This document shows positions 19,707 to 27,214 of a DNA stretch of 27,214 bases, piece after piece. This stretch comes from Cerioporus squamosus (lineage: Eukaryota; Basidiomycota; Agaricomycetes; Polyporales; Polyporaceae): contig JABYQS010000361.1 of assembly GCA_022592435.1 (NCBI GenBank), positions 1-27,214 on the forward strand. The letters are read 5' to 3'. Position 1 is the stretch's first letter; every line of letters starts with the position of its first letter. The notes below the pieces were generated by a model that was given only the letters and a program-made list of their open reading frames with translations, had not been told where the DNA came from and searched no databases. The translations under genes were made by a program, and so were the position numbers.

Positions 19707-21552
19707 CTACTCGGCGATCAGGTTGCGACACCCCGGCTGCAGTGGGAATGGTCCGCCGAATGCTTCGGTGTCCCAGGCGGCTTGCATATCCTGGCAGAGC
19801 CTACGCAGCGCATCACGACGTTCCGGTTCTACCATTCCATCATCTGTGGTCTCGAGGCGCGCCAGCAGCTCTCTGACCATCTCCGCATAGACGTCGCATC
19901 GCTCCAGCAAGGCCCCAAGACGAACTTCCTCTGCCTCGGAGATCTTCAGTGGGCATGGGATGCCGGGACCCGCCAGCTCCGCCCAGTCATCCCGCATGCG
20001 CAGTAGAAGCCCTCGAAGCCGGGTGAGCCCATTCGTCCATGTGCGAGAGGCGCTGTCCACCGAATGAATTCGTAGAGGATACTTAGGGAGGCGGTACACC
20101 GCACCCCAGAGAGGATCCTTCAGAATTACATTCTGCTGCCAAATGAAGGTGGCCGCATCCTTGTACTCCTCCAGGACGGCCCTCATCTCGTCTTTCGACA
20201 AGCTGTCAAAGTTCTCAGGAAGGTGCGGCTTGCCCATTCTCTTGGATGGAAGCTCGATCTTGTGCCCTGTGTAGAGGAACGCGCGAGGGATGATGGCCTG
20301 CATGTACAGAGGCGCGATGGTCGTCCACTGCCAGTCGATGATCCCGGTGACAGCGCATGTAGACGGGTCGATGAAGATGTTCCCCCGGTTTAGATCTGGA
20401 TGCCATATAGTCGGTACGCACAGCTCTGCGGGCGGGATGGTCGCAGGAACGCACGAGAGGACTTGGTCGAAAACGTTGATGTAAAAGGCGGGAGAGGCAT
20501 CCTTTTCATCCAAGAAAGACACGTCGGAGGGCAGGCGCGGTTTCGCAAAGCTAGCCAGCCGTGCTTGCTGGCACCTGATCGTATCGGTTATGAGCGACAA
20601 GCAGTCTTGTCCTGGTATCAGCATGTCAGCCACGTCGCGACCACAACCCCGATACAGAACATGGACGTACATGGACCTCTGTACGTGTCGAGCTGTTTCC
20701 TAGTACCGCGCCACAGTTCCCAATCGATGGAGGGCCCGATGGCGTATTTTGAGCGCTCCGAGATCGGACTGCCAGCAGGGTCGGCGAAAACGTCGGTCGT
20801 GTGTGGTATGCTCTCGACGTCTACCTTGAAATACAGACTGCCGTGGTGAGTAAAGCAAACCGAGAAGAACTCTGACTGAAGTATAGCCAGATTCTGCACG
20901 AGCTCCATGTGTTTCCCAGTGTCGAGCGACTGCCAGGCCTTGGACAGCTCCACGCCTTGTGCGACTTCCATGATGATGAACTCGGCCCCGACGCTCGTCG
21001 TTTCTGCGCGTGAACACCATGCAAGAACCTTGGGCACGGGAAGGTTCAGTACGTTCCGTGCAAACTGCATCGTCGCAACCTCAGAAGCGGTGAGGAGGTG
21101 GGGCGGACCTGCGAGCGGGCAAGGAAGCCGAGCTACGGCTTCCCGACCGTCCGAGAAAGTGAGCCTGTAGATTTTATTACTGCTACCTAGTTATGAGTGT
21201 GAGTACCGCACAAAGCTTCGACGGATGATGATTCAGATGCTGCGCACTCTCGAAGGTCTTGTCCATGCGAACGCATTCAGCCCCGACGGCTTTAGCGGCC
21301 TCCCTTGCGAGCGCCTGAGGATTGAATGACACGTATCGAGCCAGGAGGTCTGTAAGTTGGTTCTGTCAGATTTTCATCGCTATAATGATGCGTGCGCTCA
21401 CGAATGTCCTCGTCGTATAGCCAGCGAGACGTAGTGAGGCGACGCAGCGCTTCGGGATCGTTGGTGACCTGGCCACGAACCGCCAGCACAGTAGGCGATA
21501 TGTTGGAAACAGCTCGAGAGCGAAGCGTGCGTTGTAGCGCGCGCCGAAGCAT
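19707..21552 (-). CDS. AIM9-like phosphotransferase (APH/protein-kinase fold), probably mitochondrial
   Basis: Four exons, 21552-21402, 21349-21248, 21186-20677 and 20611-19707, give 555 residues in a consistent frame. The start MLRRALQRTLRSRAVSNIS is an Arg-rich, acid-free presequence. YRLTFSDGREAVARLPCPLAGPP is the ATP-site strand pair with the conserved Lys position replaced by Arg in VAR. Then come SEVATMQFAR, VPKVLAWCSRAE and GAEFIIMEVAQGVEL. The catalytic HPDLNRGN lies at about 325-332 and IIDWQ with the metal-binding Asp at about 347. Yeast AIM9/FMP29 is mitochondrial; substrates are unknown, and fungi carry many copies. The third splice needs a weak donor (GTCCAT). The stronger GTACGT 6 nt downstream would place a TGA at the junction where relatives carry Gly-Pro-Trp. 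So this copy may be damaged or use an altered site. Confidence 0.85.
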
Positions 21553-22638
21553 AGGTACACTTGAAAAGTACAATAGCGGGAACGGGATTATGTCGTCTTT
21601 CGTCGTCTTGCCAGAGATCAACGTGGGAGAAGAGAACAGAGATGCGCCCGAGCGCTTACATGGCTCCTCCTCCTCCTTCGCACTATGTAGACATTTCGGG
21701 CACTGTCCGCGTGTCAGCTTCTCACCCTTCTCCTGCGGCGCTCGGATCGAGGAGTAAGTTACATACAGGATGGTTGCACTGCCCAGAGTAGCACTGACCT
21801 CCAATTGATACTGCCACTGTAGGTATTATTCAGTGCTCCGCAGCAGGAGCGTGGCTATCTAAAGAAACGACTGTCTTATACTACAGGAATCGAGCCTGGT
21901 ATGCGATCCTATGGGTGTGCACTCCTGTGTCTCTGTGATACTCGGGCACGCGGTGGCGTCATAGTCAGGAATAGGCACAAGATTCGCGTACATTGAGTAG
22001 TGTTGACGAACTCTCGCCTCCCAGGTCTCTCGCCCGCAAGGACGGAAGCATTTGGACGACTTTTACTCCTTTGGACTACGGCAAGCGCCAACCGTGCGAC
22101 CCTGGTCTGAGCTGAAGATGCCAATCACGATACTAGGGGTGACTCTCCCGCCGATGCGGTACAAGAGTGTCCTGTCTATGCAGCTTGAAGACATATTTGT
22201 CTGTATTCGCTCACTGGGATGTTTCGGTGGTACGTTTATGCCTGTTGTTTTTTTCACTCCCCTTTCCCGCCCAGGACGTGCGGCAACACACTCGCGCTCT
22301 GCATGCGGTGTAGGGAGTGAACGCAGGGCCAGTTGTTCCAAACCCAGCACGATACTCAGGTTCTATGAACCTTATTTCCCGGAGGACATGGCTTCGTCTA
22401 CGAGGTCCTTCGGCAACGGAAGTATTTAATAACTTGGTCTATATATGCTGGCTCCCTCGACCTCACTCCAGCGTCGATTCTCCGACTCCACCAAACGTCC
22501 CAATACACCCACATCCGCAATCTCCTACGTTCCATCCAAGCCTCTGCGCCCGGCTGAAATTATACTAGTCCTCGTCAGTCATCGTGTCTAAATATTTTCT
22601 CAGTGACATGTATACTGAGCGGTCTCTCGTGTCAGGCG
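21553..22638. other. Divergent intergenic region, about 1.1 kb
   Basis: It carries the promoters of the AIM9-like gene (minus) and of the small gene at 22639 (plus). Open frames such as 22052-22429 show no motif. A possible 5' UTR intron acceptor (GTGTCAG, ending at 22635) lies just before the ATG at 22639. Confidence 0.4.
22440..22447 (+). promoter_or_regulatory. TATA-like box of the gene at 22639
   Basis: TATATATG is followed by a CT-rich stretch (22450-22510) typical of fungal transcription starts. The 190-bp distance to the ATG would be shortened by a 5' UTR intron. Confidence 0.4.
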
Positions 22639-23130
22639 ATGCCCAAGATACGGGTTCCTCACGTTGGTTTCAAGAAGTCCGCGAAAAAGTTTCTCAAGGT
22701 CTTCTTCGAGGTCAGCGCATGCCGCACTTCGTTCCCATGTCATAGACACGTGTTTGAGCTCACACGTCCTCCGTTGGCTTTACAGAAGGATGCCAACTAC
22801 AAGCGCATCGTTGAAAAGGCGCCTCACGCAGTACCGGGCGACCGTTGCTGGCCCCAACAAGCCGGGGCTAATGATGAGAACTGCGGTGCTCGCTTCGACT
22901 GGGGCGAAAGGTACCAGAAGCCCGACGGACACTGGTACCGCCGCATTAACATGCAGCCCAATAAGAACGCCGCAGATCCCACCCTGAAGGAACTTGGTGA
23001 AAAGAACTCGGACATGAACCTCGCCACGATTGAGATCCGCGCGGACGGCAAGGAACATCTCAGTATGGAGGAGTTCAAGAAGCTCATAGAGGATGGAGTT
23101 GACGCTATGCACGATGAGTGTGGTCTCTGA
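22639..23130 (+). CDS. Small protein of unknown function
   Basis: Two exons, 22639-22710 and 22786-23130, give 138 residues. It starts MPKIRVPHVGFKKSAKKFLK, a basic amphipathic lead. Next come RCWPQQAGANDENCGARFDWG, YQKPDGHWYRRINMQP and an acidic, helix-prone C-terminus (EEFKKLIEDGVDAMHDECGL). There are four cysteines, no signal peptide and no membrane segment. The 75-nt intron (22711-22785) is a multiple of three and contains no stop, so an unspliced mRNA would encode a 163-residue form. An ATG 36 nt upstream (22603) is in frame but less likely. I do not recognise a family. Confidence 0.7.
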   Translation: MPKIRVPHVGFKKSAKKFLKVFFEVSACRTSFPCHRHVFELTRPPLALQKDANYKRIVEKAPHAVPGDRCWPQQAGANDENCGARFDWGERYQKPDGHWYRRINMQPNKNAADPTLKELGEKNSDMNLATIEIRADGKEHLSMEEFKKLIEDGVDAMHDECGL

Positions 23131-23997
23131 GGCTAGTTGTCACCGGTATTTGTCGTAGACTTTGTGCAGTGTTGTCGTGCAAGCGCGTTATGATCGCATT
23201 CCGGGCTAGTGGAACATGGTCGCAAATCGTAGTATATTCACCTCTCGCTGCATATGAGAATCATATGTTGCAAAGCTCACCTGCACGCATATCGGAGCAT
23301 TCGAATCGGTGGACTGTCCTGACTTCTCCATCAGATGCTGTTCGCGTAGAAGTATTGCACGAGCGCACGTAGTTCATGAATAACCCCGCCAGCAGCGCCG
23401 CGCGAGCAAATATTGACATCCGCCCGCAGGGTGCCATAAAATCCAGGCAGTTCGAGTGATAGCACTGCGCAGCTGAGCCATGGACTACATAACACTGGGG
23501 CGTCACAGAGAAGGAGCATTAGCCTGTGAAGAAATGCAACCAGCTTCAGTATGTGACCGGGACCATGCTAGGCAGGACGTACGGTGAGACTTACCACTGC
23601 GCAACACCGTGGCATCACACCGATGTCCCGTAGACCCAAAGCCAGCCGGGTTACTATGTCTCAACGAGGAGATTCCGAGACGACGAGCCTGCGCGAACGG
23701 AGGCCGAGTCGTCGCTGGGTATCGATATGGGGAGGTCAAGGGATGTATTTGGGACTCCATAGGACGAAACATGCCACGTGTCTAGCGCAAGCCTAGAGCA
23801 TATAGCCAAGGAATCCCGGTGACCTTCTGAGCTCCGTAGAAGCAACACGATAAGCATGCGATAGGAATACAAGACAATTCAAGCTGCAGGATGGTCGACG
23901 CGCTAGCAGCCTGGTGTGCTGGTGGAAGTGCGTGAATGTCTATGAGACATGCCGAGGCGGTGCGAAGTTGCAGATGGTGGGCGTACTCACCGAATTC
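23131..23997. other. 3' flanks of two converging genes, no gene seen
   Basis: The small gene ends at 23130 and BTB gene 4 ends at 23998 on the other strand. Open frames here are short and overlapping, with no motif. A donor GTGAGTAC at 23990 (minus), 8 nt after the BTB gene 4 stop, and an acceptor near 23940 suggest a 51-nt 3' UTR intron. Confidence 0.4.
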
Positions 23998-24978
23998 TCA
24001 GAGCCTGAAGATGGTCGGTAACTCCTTCCAGAAACAGCGCCGTTCTGCCAGTGATCGCTCCTCTAGCATATTCACACAGGGTTTGCATATGTGCGGCCGT
24101 AAGTGATCTCGTATGATGTCGGACCATCCGTTAATCAGGCGGATAGCAGGAGACAGTATCATGGCGGTATGTTGGTCCCGTATTTCGGTCGAGCAAGCCT
24201 CCGGGCGCTCGCAGTCGGGAGAAGGTCCGACATCGAATATGCGGCTCGTCATCGGACCCTTCCGGAGCGCAACCTCTGCGTACCCTTCAAAGCACCGTTT
24301 CATGTCTTCGGAAGATAAATGTTGAACAGACCCGTCTTCCCGACGCCAGCCATCCACTACTTCGCTGCCGAGGGAAACACAGAAGTAGAACGCGATGGGG
24401 AGCATAACCTCGGTGTCCGTGAGCCGGGAGAGATGGATGAGCTCGATCCCGCGTTCTTCGCAGGAGAACTTGTGGAATTCTGGCCTCTCCAAATCATCGA
24501 ATGTACTCGGCGCGAAGTACCTCTGAAGGGCGGCCAGCGCTTGGGTCTGAACGTCATCGATCTGGTATTTGTGCCCGAGGCGGACAAGGGAGGACAATTG
24601 ATGGAAATCAGAGTATCGTTCCGTATAACTGGCTGTGTATATTCTGTGGAACGTAAGCGTCAAAAATGGCCAGGTCAGTCGGATCGCAGGACGTACATTC
24701 TGTGCCGGCTGGGAAGTAAGTAACGCCCTCAGCAGATGCCTGAGATCCTCCGGGGAGTCATGCATCTCAACAACCGGACACCCTTCTAGCTTGTTGCTTG
24801 TTCCAGCATCTGCAGCGGAGAACATATTGCAGAAGACGGGAGATTTCTTGGCTAAGAGACCTCTGTAGACCTTGAAGGCGACTTTGCTGGCGAGGAGGAC
24901 GAGGTTTCCATCCTCCATCCAAAATTCTTCATCGTGCTCCGGTGTCTCAGTGTCGCGGATAACTGGCATACTACTCAT
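23998..24978 (-). CDS. BTB/POZ domain protein, paralog 4 (intron read as coding)
   Basis: From the ATG at 24978 (MSSMPVIRDTETPEHDEEFW) one unbroken frame of 326 codons runs to 23998. BTB marks match paralog 3 closely: FWMEDGNLVLLASKVAFKVY, LLAKKSPVFCNMF, the SPEDLRHLL block and FHQLSSLVRLGHKYQIDDVQ. It then has GWRREDGSVQHL, C-x5-C (DCERPEACS), HICKPC and LPTIFRL. The candidate 53-nt intron (24696-24644) has the same ends and length as in paralog 3. Upstream of it a 4-nt tandem duplication (AAGTAAGT on the plus strand, 24714-24721) shifts the frame, and 53 plus 4 equals 57, so the unspliced RNA reads on in frame. Splicing would meet a stop after about a dozen codons. The frame extends upstream to 25167, but that part has no match in paralogs. 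Confidence 0.82.
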   Translation of the reverse strand: MSSMPVIRDTETPEHDEEFWMEDGNLVLLASKVAFKVYRGLLAKKSPVFCNMFSAADAGTSNKLEGCPVVEMHDSPEDLRHLLRALLTSQPAQNVRPAIRLTWPFLTLTFHRIYTASYTERYSDFHQLSSLVRLGHKYQIDDVQTQALAALQRYFAPSTFDDLERPEFHKFSCEERGIELIHLSRLTDTEVMLPIAFYFCVSLGSEVVDGWRREDGSVQHLSSEDMKRCFEGYAEVALRKGPMTSRIFDVGPSPDCERPEACSTEIRDQHTAMILSPAIRLINGWSDIIRDHLRPHICKPCVNMLEERSLAERRCFWKELPTIFRL

Positions 24979-25248
24979 GGTCAAGAGCACGAGCAACGAA
25001 GTCAAGACTGGAGGAGGAAGAGGAGGAGAAACTATCATGTTGCAGGCCGGGAGAGCCGGGATGATCCTGTGTGGGCGTCTGAGATACCATATGCGGGAGA
25101 AGCGAACACGGTGACGACTCATCCATCCTCCCCCTCCTCCTGCTCTCCTCGTTCGCACCAGGATCAAGACAGGCCGCCGCGCTCAACCTACTCAAACTCT
25201 CTCTCTACCGACTCTCATCAATATTTGAGCTACATCTGAGGCGACGAA
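24979..25248. promoter_or_regulatory. Shared upstream region of head-to-head BTB genes 4 and 5
   Basis: The two ATGs face away from each other across 270 bp, so the region probably works as a bidirectional promoter. It has CT-rich runs on each side (25125-25215 on the plus strand; 24985-25035 on the minus strand), as is common near fungal transcription starts. I see no clear TATA box. Confidence 0.5.
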
Positions 25249-26384
25249 ATGGGCTCAGAACTGCCACATGAGTTGCAATGGGACGACGAGTTCCGATTCG
25301 ACGACGGCAGTATCGTTCTTATTGCCGGAACGACCGCTTTCAAGGTCTACAAGGGACTGCTGGCAGCTCAGTCGATTGTGTTCTCTGATATGCTGTCTGC
25401 GGGCAGTGCACATGCTACTCAAGACGTCGACGGTTGCCCTGTCGTCCACCTCTCTGACTCGCCGGAGGATCTGAGACACCTTCTTCGCGCCCTGATCTCG
25501 AAGGAGCAGATACTGTGAGTACTCTGTCTCTGGTGTCTACGATATGAATGCGCATGGAAGTCGTGCAGCGTATATGCCCAAGATTTTGCACATGCGTACA
25601 CGTTCGACCAGCTCTCGGCCTTGGTACGCCTCTCCCACAAGTATGGCATCGAGAGCGTCGAGCGACAGGCTGTCTCGTGCCTGAAGACATATTACGCGGA
25701 CTCGTTCGATGCATGGGAAGGTCAGAAGGGGTTTCGCGCCATGCCCGAGGTCGGACAGGGCATCGGCGCCATCCGTCTGGCGCGGTTAACGAACAACCCG
25801 AGCATGCTCCCCGTCGCCTTCTACGAGTGCGCAATTCTCGGAGGGAAGATCGTACAGGGATGGACGCGGGAAGACGGGACCGTGGAGCGGCTAGGATGGA
25901 GGACCTCGAGCGGTGCATAGAGGGCTACGGTGCGCTCTGCCGCATGATCGAATACAGGATCGAGTGTCTCTTCAAGGTCGAGCCCGGCCACACATGCTCA
26001 TCCCGGATCCGATGCAAGACCGGGATGCGCGACCTGTACGCGGACCAGATCGAGGGCATGTGGAGGACAGCCCGACTGCTGCACTCCGTGGCGGACTCGG
26101 TCGAGAAGTGGGCCAGCGACTACTCGCTTTGCGAGCACTGCGCGGAGCTCATCAAGGAGCGCGATCGCGATGAACGTCGTGACTTGTGGGCCAGACTTCC
26201 CTCCATATTCGGTTTGTCGACCGAGGGTGGGAGGCAGGTTGATGTCGGTACGTGCCACACGCAGGTCAACCTTGTCGCGCTGATGGGCTCATTTCCAATT
26301 CTTTGCTGGAACTCTGTAGGCGACTGCTTTGCAGTACCAGCATTCTACTTTGTACCGCATCATCAACGTCAATTCATTATATAA
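25249..26384 (+). pseudogene. BTB/POZ domain protein, paralog 5, frameshifted
   Basis: Exon 1 (25249-25514) encodes FRFDDGSIVLIAGTTAFKVYKGLLAAQSIVFSDML and the SPEDLRHLL block. After a 54-nt intron, exon 2 from 25569 gives YTFDQLSALVRLSHKYGIESVE and GWTREDGTVERL. Here, at about 25891-25897, one base is missing relative to the paralogs, and the frame stops at 25918-25920. The rest continues in another frame (MEDLERCIEGYGALCRM, C-x5-C in TCSSRIRCK, LCEHCAEL, RLPSIFGL) to the stop at 26382-26384. That frame runs about 48 codons past the usual family end. A donor at 26248 may remove the extra part. The break removes the cysteine module if the mRNA is translated as is. A base error cannot be excluded. 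Confidence 0.8.
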
Positions 26385-27214
26385 TTAAGCATTGTCGCTG
26401 GTGGTCGTCTGCGCGTGAAGGCCGATAGCCCGTATATGTCATGGTAGGGGGTTCGAACTCTTCATGACGGCGGAGTCTTGCCAGAAATGTGAGCAATCTT
26501 CTGCAGTCTCGATTTCGACGAAGCGCTGACAGCACCGACGGATAGAGCTATAGGCTATTCACAGCATCGACGCCACTCCGTCGTAGCCCCGCTGGCTAGA
26601 CACCTGGACCACACGCACCACCTGTGTATGCAAAACAAGGACGCGCCGTGTTGCGACGTTGGACCCCGTCATATCTCATCCCTTGGCAAGGCCATACGTA
26701 TCGCCCCAATCCTACGTGCCATTGCTTCTGACATAGTTGTCAGCTACGGCCTGCGCACGGAGACGGTCTGGCAACATCCGGAGCGCCCTCCTACAGTCTC
26801 CGTCTTCCATGACTGGTATAGTACCGGTACTCGACCTCCTCCGACTCGCCCCCGCCTGCACCGACCAAAACCAGCTGGGATTCATCCGGCGCTGGGATGT
26901 ACAACGTTGTTCGGTGAGTCACAGTGGCCATGGACTTGGGGCTCGCTTGCTTCCGATCGGTCGCGGAAATCATGTTGTTTTCTAGGACTTCGCGGATTGT
27001 ACTCTCGAACTCATCGTAAATACCCACCTTGACTGGAGTTTACTGACGCATCGCAGTGCCAGATCCGGGATACTGCTTTGCGCAGGATGTGTCGCGTCTC
27101 AAACGAGAAGAACCTCCAGGCGGTCCTAGACAATTTCGCCCCCAAACCTATCTCAAGTTTACGACAGAATTCGGAACCGTTAATGGCAGCTTCGCATAGC
27201 TCAAGTCATGACTC
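26385..27214. other. Right end of window, no gene recognised
   Basis: Frames at 26628-27032 (plus) and 26791-27027 (minus) overlap and neither shows a family motif. A donor-like site at 26916 and acceptor-like sites later hint at a spliced gene running out of the window, but I cannot support a call. Confidence 0.35.

Noticed and set aside
24979..25167. N-terminal extension of BTB gene 4 with a hydrophobic segment
   Set aside because: It has no counterpart in the other four copies and would occupy the short shared promoter with gene 5.
10008..26384. Low-quality assembly as the cause of all BTB indels
   Set aside because: MSH6, NMO, AC19 and the kinase read through more than thirty exons without an indel. 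Error cannot be excluded for a single site, but not as a general cause.
26435..26475. GGGGGTTCGAACTC resembles a tRNA B box
   Set aside because: The T-arm pairs only through wobbles, and no A box, anticodon arm or acceptor stem can be drawn around it.

Overview
The window is nuclear DNA of a filamentous basidiomycete, most likely an Agaricomycete (a polypore-like wood fungus is a guess). Evidence: dense short introns of about 40-75 nt with GT..AG ends, microexons, high GC in coding exons, expanded BTB/POZ and P450 families, and tightly packed genes on both strands. No bacterial, organellar, CRISPR, rRNA or convincing tRNA signal was seen. Gene models below were built by hand by joining exons so that frame and family motifs are kept.

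Layout, left to right: the 3' part of the mismatch-repair ATPase gene MSH6 (+, 1-3622). A non-autonomous DNA transposon of 856 bp (4028-4883) with matching inverted ends and a perfect 9-bp target duplication, 135 bp ahead of BTB gene 1 (+, 5028-6095). A microsomal cytochrome P450 gene (+, 7134-9567), complete in all motifs but carrying an in-frame TGA at 7950. BTB gene 2 (+, 10008-11096). A complete 11-exon nitronate monooxygenase gene (-, 11471-13068) and a decayed inverted copy of its 3' end (+, about 14346-14720). A conserved protein of unknown function (-, 15655-16382). The RNA polymerase I/III subunit AC19/RPAC2 (+, 17096-17904). BTB gene 3 (-, 18247-19208). An AIM9-like APH-fold kinase with a mitochondrial presequence (-, 19707-21552). 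A small protein of unknown function (+, 22639-23130). BTB genes 4 (-, 23998-24978) and 5 (+, 25249-26384), head to head around a 270-bp shared upstream region.

The most interesting content is the group of five BTB paralogs scattered among single-copy housekeeping genes. All share an N-terminal BTB fold split by one intron at the same place and a C-terminal module with a conserved cysteine pattern that looks metal-binding. Genes 1 and 3 look intact. Genes 2 and 4 each carry a different small indel next to the common intron, and in both the sum of intron length and indel is a multiple of three, so the unspliced intron reads through as coding sequence. Gene 5 carries an uncompensated 1-nt frameshift. 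MSH6, AC19 and the nitronate monooxygenase in the same window read cleanly through many exons, so general base-calling error is a poor explanation.

There is no obvious shared pathway. The window looks like a housekeeping backbone with fast-evolving accessory families (BTB, P450, NMO, APH-kinase) that are duplicating and decaying in place. All functions are inferred from recognised motifs; no database search was possible.
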